A DNA stretch of 64,000 nt from PALSA-505 sp035308365 (GCA_035308365.1 DATGGU010000076.1:62001-126000); one strand, 5' to 3'. Positions 7,860 to 16,526 are shown, counted from the first letter of the stretch. Notes: generated by a model not told the origin, from the sequence alone. Numbers and translations are program-made.

Positions 7860-9518
7860 CTAGAGAGCCGCGCTCTCCCGGATCCGCCGCGGGTGGCCTA
7901 GCCACCAGAAGGCGGCCTCGCGGGCCTGCCAGGGCATGTCGCCGAGATCGCGGATCCGGGTGAGCAGGGGGTCGTTCCAGGACATGCCGAGCCCGTAGAC
8001 GAGCCCGCGCAAGATCGCGCCGCCCGCCGGGGACGCGTCCCGCTCGAGCAGGTAACGCTGGCGGCGGAAGGCGTGCAGCCAGTAGGCGTCGTCGCTGGTC
8101 CCGCCCAGGTGGCCAATGTTGCGGGCGGCGGAGGCCACCACCGGGGCCGGGATCCCGGGGGTGACGGTGAGCCGTTCTATCACCGAGCGCTCGGCCTGCC
8201 CGCCGAGCAGCCGCAGGGCGTCCATGATGCAGATGGCCAGGTCTGTCTGTGTGGCGGCGATGCTGGACAGCTCGGTGGCCAGCAGCGAGCCGACCGGCTC
8301 ACGGTAGGGCGTCGCATGGATGAGGAACGCGGCACATAGCCGGACATCGGCGACCGGGCTGAACAGCAGCTCGTCGACGAGCTCGTCCAGGGTCTCGTCG
8401 TAGACCCAGGGCGCCTCGCGGGGCATCCGGGCGGTCGCGGCGGACACGATCCTGCGGACCCGGCTGGCGGTCGTGCGCGGCTCCCCGAGCCGGCCGGTGG
8501 TCAGGATCTGGCCCACGGTCTCGTCCTCGGTGAGCCAGGTGCGTATCTTCCTGGCCTCGCTGGTGGGCACGGCATGTGGCATCTGGCGCAGCAGGCTCGC
8601 CGCGAGCGTCCTGGCATCGTCGTGCCGGGCGGAATCGTCAAGCAGGCTGACGACGACGGAGGCCAGGAATCTGACCTGCTCGGGTGTGAAGTGACCGCGG
8701 GCGAGCTTGCGCACGCAGGCGAGCAGGGCGCCGTAGAAGGTCTTATCGCTGGTCGGGCTGGCGAGCTGGGCCAGCACCTGCGCACTGGCGTCCGGGTGCC
8801 CGGTGGCATCCAGGATGCCAATCACCTCTATTCCGACCTGATTCGTCCGGTCGGTGGCGAGGCTGACGCACGCGGCTATCGCGGACATCTGGCCGACCGG
8901 ATGAGTGAGCAGCCTGAGGAATGCCCCGGAACGCTGCAGCCAGGCCACCTGGTCGGCAATGATCTGTTCCTGCAGAAGCCTCTCTGCCAATGTCGCCCAG
9001 GCCGCCGACGGCGCAATGAAAAAATTTGGCGCCGATGATATCTCGCGGGTTAGTTCATCCCATTCACAGCCTGTCATCAGGGCATTGGAACTGGCCTTGT
9101 CGATCAGTTCACTCACCCGCTCGACGGGCATCGGCCCCTTGCGTGGCAGGCTCCAGCCGTTTGTGCCCGGGCAGCCGGGATCCGGGCAGTAATAGGCGTG
9201 GATGTTGTCCGCAGTGGCGCTGAGCAGGCCGCCAGGCAGGCCAAGCAGCTCCTCGTACCGCTGCAGAGCTTGGTAAGGAACCCGCAGGGTCGCGGTTTCC
9301 CAGCGGGAAATCTTGCTTTCGTTCGCCGTTCCCGGCCAGCATCCCCCGTTGAATGCAGCCGCGAACAACGAGGCTTTGACCCACCGGTCGTCACGGCCGA
9401 AGAGCCGGTTCACCCGGAGCACCCAGCCGATGTGCTTGCGCACCCACAGGCACGCTTGTGCCCGCGTGCCGAAGACTGATTCTCCCAGCCGGCCGCCTGG
9501 AAGGTCTGGGTTCACCAC
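7860..9518 (-). CDS. XRE-type regulator with large HEAT-like C-terminal region
   Basis: A 552-residue protein. Residues about 20-95 hold a helix-turn-helix (recognition segment NESKISRWET, then VPYQALQRYEELLGL), the form found in actinobacterial XRE proteins. A short Cys-containing stretch (YYCPDPGCPG) follows, then about 400 residues of repeated amphipathic helices resembling HEAT or armadillo repeats. It is probably a DNA-binding protein with a protein-protein scaffold; ligand and targets are unknown. The start is GTG 9518 (or 9515) with no clear ribosome-binding site. Its upstream region is AT-richer than its surroundings and full of hairpins. Confidence 0.75.
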   Translation of the reverse strand: MVNPDLPGGRLGESVFGTRAQACLWVRKHIGWVLRVNRLFGRDDRWVKASLFAAAFNGGCWPGTANESKISRWETATLRVPYQALQRYEELLGLPGGLLSATADNIHAYYCPDPGCPGTNGWSLPRKGPMPVERVSELIDKASSNALMTGCEWDELTREISSAPNFFIAPSAAWATLAERLLQEQIIADQVAWLQRSGAFLRLLTHPVGQMSAIAACVSLATDRTNQVGIEVIGILDATGHPDASAQVLAQLASPTSDKTFYGALLACVRKLARGHFTPEQVRFLASVVVSLLDDSARHDDARTLAASLLRQMPHAVPTSEARKIRTWLTEDETVGQILTTGRLGEPRTTASRVRRIVSAATARMPREAPWVYDETLDELVDELLFSPVADVRLCAAFLIHATPYREPVGSLLATELSSIAATQTDLAICIMDALRLLGGQAERSVIERLTVTPGIPAPVVASAARNIGHLGGTSDDAYWLHAFRRQRYLLERDASPAGGAILRGLVYGLGMSWNDPLLTRIRDLGDMPWQAREAAFWWLGHPRRIRESAAL

Positions 9519-9814
9519 GGGAGCAATGATAGTTACGTTTCCATGACCAATCTCGCCAGAGTTGTCGCTAATTGTGATTGTGCGATATAAGCGAGAATTA
9601 CTGGTGTTAACTTAGGGGAGTACTGGTGTTCCAGTGACAGGACGTGCGCTGAGCGGGCTTGCAGTTCACTGGCACGACTGCAAGCGATCTTCAGCGAGCT
9701 GGTCGCCGTGCGTAGTGTGATGCCCGTAAATGGGCATGGGGGGGCCGTGCGGACCGGTGGTTCCCGAGGGGGGATCACCGGTCCGGCATGTCCGGCTGGA
9801 TCCCGGCCGGCTTG
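9519..9814. other. Intergenic control region with several hairpins
   Basis: No gene is seen here. The part next to the XRE gene is relatively AT-rich and probably holds its promoter. Structures visible are a repeated TACTGGTGTT (second copy within the hairpin ACTGGTGTTCCAGT), CTTGCAGT/ACTGCAAG at 9658-9684, TGCCCG/TGGGCA at 9721-9736, and a 9-bp stem GGACCGGTG/CACCGGTCC at 9751-9784. The last may terminate the acyl-CoA synthetase transcript. Confidence 0.5.
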
Positions 9815-9902
9815 GAAACCCTTTCAAAATCGTGACGATGATCATGAAACCACGCACAGAGCTGGACGATCACCCGGCGGGCGTCGATTCTGAAAGGGTT
9901 TC
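9815..9902 (+). repeat. Dispersed element, copy A
   Basis: An 88-bp element bounded by the perfect 12-bp inverted repeat GAAACCCTTTCA (9815-9826) and TGAAAGGGTTTC (9891-9902), with a conserved internal GATCATGAAA near 9840. Its right arm abuts the stop codon of the acyl-CoA synthetase gene. Related copies lie at 18262-18350 (opposite orientation) and 42321-42397. Confidence 0.65.
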
Positions 9903-11474
9903 TTACTGAGCGGTGAGGTTCGGGGCGCCGTTGCGGAGGACGAACTTCTGGATCTTGCCGGTGGCGGTCTTGGGCAGCTCGCTGACGAAGGTCACCCCAT
10001 GTGGCGCCTTGAAGTGGGCCAGCCGCTCCCGGACGAAGGCGATCAGCTCTTCCCCGGTGGCGCTGCCGCCCTCGCCCAGCACCACGAACGCGTGCGGCGC
10101 CTCGCCCCACTTCGGGTGCGGCAGGCCGACGATGGCCACCTCCTGGACGGCCGGATGACGCAGCATCGCCCCCTCCACCTCGATGGAGGAGATGTTCTCC
10201 CCGCCGCTGATGATCACGTCCTTGATCCGGTCCCGGATCTCCACGTAGCCGTCGGGATGCACGACGGCCGCGTCGCCGGAGTGGAACCAGCCGTCCCCCA
10301 TGGCCTGCTCGGTCGCCTCCGGGTCGTTGTAGTAGCCCGCCATGACGACGTTGCCCCGGACGGTGATCTCGCCCAGCGTCTGCCCGTCGGCCGGGACCTC
10401 CTTGCCGGTGTCGTCCACCACCCGCAGCTCGCCCGAGGTGATCAGCTCGACTCCCTGGCGCGCCTTTACCACCGCCCGGTCGGCCGGTGACAGCCCCTCG
10501 TGCTCGGGCAGTGGGGCGCAGACCGTGATGAACGGGGCCGTCTCGGTGAGCCCGTAGACGTGGGTGACCTCCCAGCCGAACTCGCCTTCGAGCCGCTCGA
10601 TGGTCGCGGCGGCGGGTGGCGCGCCCGCGGTGACCACCCGGACCCCGGCAGGCACCTCACCCCTGGTTTCCGGGGAGGCGCTGGCGAGCGAGATCAGCAC
10701 GGTGGGTGCCGCGCAGAGCAGGCGCACGTTCTCGTCGCGGATCAGGGCGAACACCGCCGCCGGGTCGACCTTGCGCAGGCAGATGTGCTTGCCGGCGGCC
10801 GCCGTCACGGTCCAGGGGTAGGTCCAGCCGTTGGCGTGGAACATCGGCAGCGTCCACAGATAGCTCTCGCCCACCGCGATCGGCAGGTGCAGCAGGGTGC
10901 CGATCGTGTTCATCGCCGCGTTGCGGTGGGTGATCATCACGCCCTTGGGCCGGGCCGTGGTCCCGCTGGTGTAGTTGATGCTGAGCAGATCCTGCTCGTC
11001 GATCTCCGGCCGGGGAAAGTCCGGAACGGCGGCGCCGACGGCCGCCTCGTAATCCAGCCAGCCGTCCTTCGCGCCGGTGAGCGCCACGAAGTGCTCGACC
11101 CCTGGCATCTGGTCGCGGACCCCGTCCAGCGCGGCGAGGTAGTCCCGGTCCACGCAGACCACCTTGGCGCCCGAATGGTTCACGATGTAGACGAAGTCGC
11201 CGGCGGTCAGCCGGTAGTTGATCGGCACCAGCACGGCCCCGAGCTGTGGCACCGAGTAGAACGATTCGAGCTGGGCGTGGGTGTTCGGGGCGATGGTGGC
11301 GACCCGGTCACCGGGGCGCACGCCGAGCCCGGCCAGGGCCGCCGACCAGCGGTCGCAGCGATCGAAGAACTGCTCGTAGGTCAGCCGCAGGTCACCGTCG
11401 ACCACGGCCTCCCTGAAGCCGTGCAGGTGGCGGGTACGGCGGGCGAAGTCGATGGGGGTCAGCGGTGTCTGCAC
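9903..11474 (-). CDS. Acyl-CoA synthetase (AMP-forming)
   Basis: A 523-residue adenylate-forming enzyme that activates a carboxylic acid, probably a fatty acid, to its CoA thioester via an acyl-AMP. Core motifs are complete: the P-loop YTSGTTARPKGV, the A5-like region VYGLTET, A7-like GWFHSGDAAV, the hinge and gate SGGENISSIEVE, and the C-terminal catalytic lysine in PKTATGKIQKF. It resembles medium/long-chain FadD-type ligases. AGGGAGGT lies 5 nt before GTG 11474. The next gene upstream on the same strand ends 27 bp away, so the two may share a transcript. Confidence 0.9.
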   Translation of the reverse strand: MQTPLTPIDFARRTRHLHGFREAVVDGDLRLTYEQFFDRCDRWSAALAGLGVRPGDRVATIAPNTHAQLESFYSVPQLGAVLVPINYRLTAGDFVYIVNHSGAKVVCVDRDYLAALDGVRDQMPGVEHFVALTGAKDGWLDYEAAVGAAVPDFPRPEIDEQDLLSINYTSGTTARPKGVMITHRNAAMNTIGTLLHLPIAVGESYLWTLPMFHANGWTYPWTVTAAAGKHICLRKVDPAAVFALIRDENVRLLCAAPTVLISLASASPETRGEVPAGVRVVTAGAPPAAATIERLEGEFGWEVTHVYGLTETAPFITVCAPLPEHEGLSPADRAVVKARQGVELITSGELRVVDDTGKEVPADGQTLGEITVRGNVVMAGYYNDPEATEQAMGDGWFHSGDAAVVHPDGYVEIRDRIKDVIISGGENISSIEVEGAMLRHPAVQEVAIVGLPHPKWGEAPHAFVVLGEGGSATGEELIAFVRERLAHFKAPHGVTFVSELPKTATGKIQKFVLRNGAPNLTAQ

Positions 11475-11501
11475 GGCATACCTCCCTGGCGCGTCAGCGG
11501 T

Positions 11502-12920
11502 TCACCTGGCGGGGAGGCTGGCCGGCTGCGAACCGCGGGTGGCGCCGTGGGCCCGCCAGGCGCGCACCGCGGCGGCGATCGCAACGGCCAGCATCACCAG
11601 GCCTCCGAGAGCGAAGACGTTCCAGGTTATGACCTGAATCCCGTGCAGGTGGTAGATCTCGTCCTGGGGATGCGGGCCGATGAAGAAGCCGATCAGCCCG
11701 TAGTAGATGTGGAAGTCGGTGCTCGACGTCCACTTGTACGGCCAGGCGCCGTACACGAGCACCACCGCCACGATCGATGCCGCATAGCCGGCGCGGGCCC
11801 AGCCACCGGCCCGGACGGCCCGGTCGGCCAGCACGACGAGCACCGGGATCACCCACACCCAGTGCTGGTCCCAGCTGATCGGCGACACCAGCAGGCCGGT
11901 GATCGCGCAGGTCAGCCAGCCTTCTACCTGGTATCCCCTGCGGTACAGCGCGGCCGCGGCGGCCAGCCCGGTCACCCCGGCCAAGATGGCGACCGCGAAC
12001 CAGGCCGGCGTGGCCTGCGTCGATCCGCCCATCGCCCGGGCGATGACGGCGTACAGCGACTGGTTCACCAGCGAGGCGACGTCGCCGGTGTTGCCGGCGT
12101 GCAGGAAGTACCCGGTCAGCCACCACTTGATCGACGCGTGCGGCAGCACCGCGAAGCCGATCAGGATCGTGACGGCGACCGTGGCCGAGGCCACGACCGC
12201 CTGGCGGATCTTGCCGCACAGGATCAGGTAGGGGATGAAGATCAGCGGCACCATCTTGATCCCGGCGGCGACCCCGATTCCGGCGCCCTTCCACCAGCGC
12301 CGGTCGCTCTGGCACAGGTCCCAGACGATCAGCAACATGAGCAGCAGTTCGATCTGGCCGAGGTGCAGCGCCCTGACCACCGGCTCCAGCCACAGGCTGA
12401 TCGCGGATACCGCGAGTGTGCCGGTCAGCCTGCTGCGGGGGCTCCAGCCAAGCTGGCGGAAGGTCAGCCACGCGACGGCCGGCAGGGCGGCGATGCTGGC
12501 CACCGTCATCAGCCAGTGCAGGACGTTGCGGCTCAGCTCGGAGGCGACCGCGAACACCAGCCCGGCGAAGGGGGTATAGGTGAACTTGATGTCGGTTAGG
12601 TGCGCCAGATGCCAGGTGTACAGCGTGTTGGGCCGGGACCGGACGATCATCCCCGCATCGATGTAGACCCTGAGGTCGGACCAGGTTATCGTGCGATCGC
12701 TCAGGTAGATCACGTAGACAACCATCGAGGCCGTGAGGGCCACGGCCGCGATGACGAGCCCGGCGTAACCACTCCCGCGGACGGGGGGAGCCGTATCACC
12801 CGTCCCCTGCCGCCCGGATCCGGTCTCCGGCGTCTCTACCCGCACGATCGGCTTCCCTCCGCCCGGGCGCGACCGCGCCCGCGGGCCGCCCCGTCCGCTG
12901 ACGCTCCGGTTCCGGAGCAC
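11502..12920 (-). CDS. GT87-family polyprenol-phosphate mannosyltransferase-like membrane protein
   Basis: A 472-residue protein with about ten membrane helices after a basic, disordered N-terminus of about 50 residues. The first loop holds DLRVYIDAG, matching the conserved acidic motif of GT87/DUF2029 enzymes, followed by LYTWHL and FTYTPFAGL. GT87 members such as PimE add alpha-1,2 mannose from polyprenyl-phosphate-mannose on the outer face of the membrane, building phosphatidylinositol mannosides or other glycoconjugates. The substrate here is not evident. The GTG at 12920 lacks a strong ribosome-binding site, so the true start may lie somewhat downstream. Confidence 0.82.
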   Translation of the reverse strand: MLRNRSVSGRGGPRARSRPGGGKPIVRVETPETGSGRQGTGDTAPPVRGSGYAGLVIAAVALTASMVVYVIYLSDRTITWSDLRVYIDAGMIVRSRPNTLYTWHLAHLTDIKFTYTPFAGLVFAVASELSRNVLHWLMTVASIAALPAVAWLTFRQLGWSPRSRLTGTLAVSAISLWLEPVVRALHLGQIELLLMLLIVWDLCQSDRRWWKGAGIGVAAGIKMVPLIFIPYLILCGKIRQAVVASATVAVTILIGFAVLPHASIKWWLTGYFLHAGNTGDVASLVNQSLYAVIARAMGGSTQATPAWFAVAILAGVTGLAAAAALYRRGYQVEGWLTCAITGLLVSPISWDQHWVWVIPVLVVLADRAVRAGGWARAGYAASIVAVVLVYGAWPYKWTSSTDFHIYYGLIGFFIGPHPQDEIYHLHGIQVITWNVFALGGLVMLAVAIAAAVRAWRAHGATRGSQPASLPAR

Positions 12921-12987
12921 GACGCTTCTACCGGGACAGGATATGCGCGCCCGGCGGCTGCCCCGGGACGGTTCGGGATGGATTGGC

Positions 12988-13872
12988 TCAGGCCACTCGC
13001 TGAACCGTGCCGGGAGGTGCCGGCGAGACGGCGCCAGGGTGCAGGATCGAGGCGATCGCCTCGACGCCGTTGACCAGCCGGGGCCCGGGCCGTACGACGA
13101 TGCCGTCCGCGTCGATCGCCCAGATGGGCAGGCCGGGCAGTTCGGCCGCCACCATGGCGGCCTGCTCGACCGCGCCGTCCAGGTGGTAGCCGCACGGCGC
13201 GACGACGATCAGGCCGGGCGAGGCGTCCGCCACCGACCGCCAGGACGTCTGCACCGACGGACTCCCTGGCCGCGCCGCCACTGGCTGCCCGCCGGCGGCG
13301 GTGACCAGGCCGGGCACCCAGTGGCCCGCGGTGAACGGCGGATCCACCCATTCGACCACCGCAACCCTGGGGCATGGCCGCCCGGCGACCTGGGCGGCCA
13401 CCCGGGCCAGCCGGGAACGCAACCCGGCGGTGAGCCGCTCCGCCCGGTCCGTGGTGCCGGTCCGCCGCCCGACCGCCAGGATCGACTCCAGCACCTCGTC
13501 CAGCGAGTGCGGATCCAGCGACAGCACGTCTGCCTGGCAGCCCAGATGGTCGAGGGCCTGCTCGACATGGCCGGACGGCAAGGCGCACACCCGGCACAGG
13601 TCCTGGGTGATGATCAGGTCGGGCCGCAGCCCGGCCAGCGCCTGGGCGTGCAGCGTGTACAGGTCGCCGCCGGAGTTCATCCGCCCGCGCACATAGTCGT
13701 CGATCTCGCGGGGCGTCATCCCCCGGGTGTCCAGGCCGCCCACGACGACCGTCTTCTCCGCACGGGCTGAGGCGGGTTCGTCGCACTCGAACGTCACACC
13801 TACCAGGTCCCCGCCCAGGCCGAGGGCGTAGACGATCTCGGTCGCCGAGGGAAGCAGGCTAACCAGGCGCAC
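12988..13872 (-). CDS. BtuF-like cobalamin/metallophore-binding protein without signal peptide
   Basis: A 294-residue periplasmic-binding-protein type 2 fold, beginning at once with RLVSLLPSATEIVYALGLG, the classic start of the mature BtuF domain, then RPDLIITQDLCRVCALP and LDPHSLDEVLESI. No signal peptide or lipobox precedes it, and no permease or ATPase gene is adjacent. Soluble stand-alone versions are common in actinobacteria and are annotated as cobalamin-binding proteins; their role is unclear. The gap upstream (34 bp) is too short for a cobalamin riboswitch. Confidence 0.8.
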   Translation of the reverse strand: MRLVSLLPSATEIVYALGLGGDLVGVTFECDEPASARAEKTVVVGGLDTRGMTPREIDDYVRGRMNSGGDLYTLHAQALAGLRPDLIITQDLCRVCALPSGHVEQALDHLGCQADVLSLDPHSLDEVLESILAVGRRTGTTDRAERLTAGLRSRLARVAAQVAGRPCPRVAVVEWVDPPFTAGHWVPGLVTAAGGQPVAARPGSPSVQTSWRSVADASPGLIVVAPCGYHLDGAVEQAAMVAAELPGLPIWAIDADGIVVRPGPRLVNGVEAIASILHPGAVSPAPPGTVQRVA

Positions 13873-13906
13873 GTCACGAGGATAGATGCCTGGTCCGGCG
13901 GCAGCC

Positions 13907-14242
13907 CTAGCCGTGCGGCCGGAAGCCAGGGGACCCGCCGTGGCCGAGCAGCACGACCGCGAGGACGACCAGGGCGACGGTGGTGACCGCCGCGGTGGTC
14001 AGCAAGAGGTGCCCTGGCCGGGCCCGGCCGGGAACGGAGTGTTTGGAGAACCGCCCGGTCAGCGCGATCACCGGAGCCAGCGCGAGGACGGTGGCACCGG
14101 CGGCGATGTTCGTCTTGAGCGCGACGCCGCCGACCGCGGCGAACGCGATCGCGGTGCGCACCCAGGCCAGTTGCGTCCGGTATCGCGCCAGGCCCGGGTC
14201 CGCGTCTTCCGGGTCGTCGCAGTGGTGATGATGGTGCTGCAC
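13907..14242 (-). CDS. DUF202 small membrane protein with His-rich N-terminus
   Basis: A 111-residue membrane protein. It starts MQHHHHHCDDPEDADPG, followed by the DUF202 signature LAWVRTAIAFAAVGGVALK and two more hydrophobic helices. Five consecutive histidines plus Cys and acidic residues could bind a metal ion. It lies 4 bp after the second DUF202 gene and is probably co-translated with it. The role of the family is unknown. Confidence 0.75.
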   Translation of the reverse strand: MQHHHHHCDDPEDADPGLARYRTQLAWVRTAIAFAAVGGVALKTNIAAGATVLALAPVIALTGRFSKHSVPGRARPGHLLLTTAAVTTVALVVLAVVLLGHGGSPGFRPHG

Positions 14243-14246
14243 CGGG

Positions 14247-14687
14247 CTACCCGATGGCCGACAGCAGCAGGACGATGGCCGACAAGATCCCGATACTGGT
14301 GACCGTCGCGGTCAGGATCGCCGGCACCATCGACCGGGGAATCGGATCGCCGCGGCGCAGCGCCCGCTGATTCATCACCCACTCGGTGTACCCGGCGATG
14401 GCGACGACCGCACCGAGCACGATCAGCGGCACGCCGATCAGGTGCCTGCCCCAGGAGACGTGCGGGAACGGGGGCAGCAACTGGACGATGCCGAGCCCCG
14501 CGACGATCAGTGCGAGCGAGGTCCGGCTCCAGGCCAGGAACGTCCGCTCGTTGGCAAAGGTGAACCTGGCGTCTGGCTCGGCGCCCGGGCCGGCCGCCTC
14601 CGGGCTGGCCGCAGGTGGGTCAGCCGCCTCCGGCTTGGCTGATCCCGATCCGGGGTGAGCCCGGTCCGGGCCGGTGGCCTCGGTCAT
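14247..14687 (-). CDS. DUF202 (YidH-like) membrane protein
   Basis: A 146-residue protein with a Pro/Ala/Glu-rich cytoplasmic tail of about 40 residues, then the DUF202 motif RFTFANERTFLAWSRTSLALIVAGLG and three membrane helices, ending in a Leu-rich segment. ATG 14687 is chosen because the reading frame upstream of it lacks coding character. It is first in a two-gene unit with the other DUF202 gene and divergent from the stress-protein gene. Function unknown. Confidence 0.8.
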   Translation of the reverse strand: MTEATGPDRAHPGSGSAKPEAADPPAASPEAAGPGAEPDARFTFANERTFLAWSRTSLALIVAGLGIVQLLPPFPHVSWGRHLIGVPLIVLGAVVAIAGYTEWVMNQRALRRGDPIPRSMVPAILTATVTSIGILSAIVLLLSAIG

Positions 14688-14768
14688 GTCCCAATGGTCT
14701 ACCAGCGGCTGCCCCGTCCGCATGGCGGGCTCTGGCAATCCGTCCTTCCGGCTCCAGGCGGGTATCCC

Positions 14769-14774
14769 TAGACT
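14769..14774 (+). promoter_or_regulatory. -10 box, leaderless universal stress protein gene
   Basis: TAGACT lies exactly 6 nt before the GTG start at 14781. There is no ribosome-binding site, so transcription probably begins at the start codon. Confidence 0.45.
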
Positions 14775-14780
14775 TCCCCT

Positions 14781-15245
14781 GTGAAGCCTGAGGACGGCTC
14801 GTTCGAGCTGGGGACCGACGGGCCATCGGTGATTCTCGTCGGGGTCGACGGCTCCACCACCGCGACGCGGGCAGGCTGGTATGCAGCCGGGCTGGGCAGG
14901 CGGCAGCAGGCGCGGGTGGTAGCCGTCTACGTCGAGCCCAAGGTGACGGTGGCCGGCGCGACACCGGGGGGAGCCCCGTTGTACGCCGCGCAGCAGGAGG
15001 CGTTCAACGAGGTCGCGGACGAGATGCGCCAGCGGGCCGAAACGTTTGCCGCGGATATGGGCGTCGATCTCACCTTCGTCGCGGCGCACGGTGACCCGTT
15101 CACCGAGCTGAGCAGGATCGCCGACGAGTGGCGCGCCGACGCCGTGGTGGTCGGCGCGTCGGCCAAGGCCGGCCACCGGTTCGTCGGGTCGCTGGCAATC
15201 CGGCTGGTGCGGGCCGGGAAGTGGCCGGTAACGGTGGTGCCCTGA
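14781..15245 (+). CDS. Universal stress protein
   Basis: A single UspA domain of 154 residues. The N-terminal strand ILVGVDGSTTA holds the nucleotide-contacting Asp, and the C-terminal stretch VVGASAKAGHRFVGSLAIRL corresponds to the ATP-binding glycine region ahead of the final strand VTVVP. Such proteins are cytosolic, often bind ATP and help survival under starvation or low oxygen. It is a stand-alone gene with a leaderless-type promoter. Confidence 0.88.
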   Translation: MKPEDGSFELGTDGPSVILVGVDGSTTATRAGWYAAGLGRRQQARVVAVYVEPKVTVAGATPGGAPLYAAQQEAFNEVADEMRQRAETFAADMGVDLTFVAAHGDPFTELSRIADEWRADAVVVGASAKAGHRFVGSLAIRLVRAGKWPVTVVP

Positions 15246-15317
15246 CCGCCGGGCCAGACCGCCGTCCCCAGTAGCCTGGGCCAGGCACGTCATCGATCAC
15301 ATGGGGGAGTCCTCGTC

Positions 15318-15527
15318 ATGCGGCTGAGCGCGCGAAACCAGATCCCGGCCCGGGTCACCAGCATCAACACCGGCGAGGCGATCGCCAACGTGGAACTGGA
15401 CGCTGGCGGCGTCCGGCTGGTCGCATCCATTACCACCGAAGCGGTCCGCGAGCTTGGCCTGGCCGAGGGCAGCCAGGTCACCGCCGTGATCAAGGCTTCG
15501 GACGTGATGCTGGCGGTCAGCGGCTAA
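15318..15527 (+). CDS. Molbindin-like TOBE/MOP domain protein
   Basis: A 69-residue single MOP domain (LSARNQIPARVTSINTGEAI, then VTAVIKASDVMLAV), which is the molybdate-binding fold of ModE/ModC and of stand-alone molbindins. It probably buffers molybdate or tungstate in the cytosol as an oligomer. GGGGGAG lies about 9 nt before ATG 15318, and TAGCCT at 15272-15277 is a likely -10 box. No molybdate transporter genes are adjacent. Confidence 0.88.
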   Translation: MRLSARNQIPARVTSINTGEAIANVELDAGGVRLVASITTEAVRELGLAEGSQVTAVIKASDVMLAVSG

Positions 15528-15530
15528 GGT

Positions 15531-16418
15531 TCACCCGCCGGCCAGGGCGGCGCACAGCACGTCCACCAGCGCGGGCAGCAGCACACGGTCCGGGTCGTGG
15601 TCCGGGTTGACCTCGGTCACCACCAGCCCGGCGAACCGCGCGTCCTGGCAGAAGCAGTTCAGGCAGGCCGCGGCCTCGTTCAGGGTCAGCCCGGCGAAGT
15701 GCGGGAAGTTGGCCAGCGGGAACGCGCCGGTGTCTAGCACGTCGACGTCGAAGTGCACAAGCACCGAGCCGGCGGACTCCGCCAGCCGCCGCAGTGCCGC
15801 GGCAGCGTGCCCGGCCGGATCCTGCCGCACCGCCGTGGCCGGTGTGGCGTTCAGGTGGCGGCTGACCAGCGTGGCCCACTGGCGGGTGTCGAGCTCACCG
15901 GGATCGAAGCCGAACAGCTCGACCTGGTCGTTGCGGACCAGTGGCTGCCGCGGCCCGAACGCGGACAGCTCCGGGGTCCCCCCGCCCAGCAGATGGGTCA
16001 TGCCCATGGTGTCCAGCACCGCGGAAGCGGTGGTCTGCGGAGTGGACAGGTCGGCATCCCCGTCGAAGTAGACGAGCCCCACATCCTCGTGCCGGGCCAG
16101 TCCCGCGATCACGCCGAGCGTGATGGTGCAGTCCCCGCCGACGACCAGCGGCGTGAGCCCGGCCGCCCGGATCTCGCTGACCCGCTCGGCGGTCTGCCCG
16201 GCGATCGCGGCCACCCGGGCAAGGTCACGGGTGCCGTCAACGGGCCGGACCGGGCGGTGCAGGGCGGCCGGCAGATCCCCGAAGTCGCGGACGCTGATCC
16301 CGCGCCCGGTCAGCCGCTCCACCAGCCCGGCCGCACGCAGCGCGGCCGGTGCTTTGTCCTGCCCGGCATTGTGCGAACCCGCGCTGGTCGGCACCCCGAG
16401 CAGCCCGAGGCCGGTCAC
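15531..16418 (-). CDS. Arginase/ureohydrolase-family protein with altered metal ligands
   Basis: A 295-residue ureohydrolase fold. Canonical enzymes bind two Mn ions through GGDHS, DAHxD and DVDxxDP. Here the first motif is GGDC (C97 in place of His), the second is DGDAD (D119, D121, D123, with Asp in place of the bridging His), and the third, DVDVLD (D224, D226), is intact. The fold is clear, but arginase, agmatinase or formiminoglutamase activity cannot be assumed; metal content or reaction may differ. GTG start at 16418. Its 3' end is 3 bp from the convergent molbindin gene. Confidence 0.78.
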   Translation of the reverse strand: MTGLGLLGVPTSAGSHNAGQDKAPAALRAAGLVERLTGRGISVRDFGDLPAALHRPVRPVDGTRDLARVAAIAGQTAERVSEIRAAGLTPLVVGGDCTITLGVIAGLARHEDVGLVYFDGDADLSTPQTTASAVLDTMGMTHLLGGGTPELSAFGPRQPLVRNDQVELFGFDPGELDTRQWATLVSRHLNATPATAVRQDPAGHAAAALRRLAESAGSVLVHFDVDVLDTGAFPLANFPHFAGLTLNEAAACLNCFCQDARFAGLVVTEVNPDHDPDRVLLPALVDVLCAALAGG

Positions 16419-16488
16419 AGTAGCCCGCGTTCGGTGAGCTTCACCCGAACACCGTGCCGCAGGTGATCAGCGGAGGCAACCAAATACC

Positions 16489-16519
16489 TTGACCCTCACG
16501 TTACGTGAGGCTGCACAGT
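16489..16519 (+). promoter_or_regulatory. MerR-type autoregulatory promoter of the TipA-like gene
   Basis: TTGACC (16489-16494) and CACAGT (16514-16519) are separated by 19 bp, the over-long spacer typical of MerR-activated promoters. The spacer and -35 end hold the near-perfect palindrome CCTCACGTTACGTGAGG, the expected operator. The -10 box ends 7 nt before ATG 16527, with no ribosome-binding site, so the message is probably leaderless. Confidence 0.75.
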
Positions 16520-16526
16520 TGCCGGT

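Noticed and set aside
7860..9518. Abi or toxin-antitoxin role for the XRE/HEAT protein
   Set aside because: No toxin or partner gene is adjacent, and large XRE regulators of this form are common in actinobacteria. Kept as a regulator of unknown target.
10500..12599. A 699-codon open frame antisense to the acyl-CoA synthetase and GT87 genes
   Set aside because: Composition is repetitive and rich in G, R, H, Q and D with no domain, and both sense genes carry clear motifs.
13873..13906. Cobalamin riboswitch before the BtuF-like gene
   Set aside because: The gap is only 34 bp and has no B12 box; no transporter genes follow.
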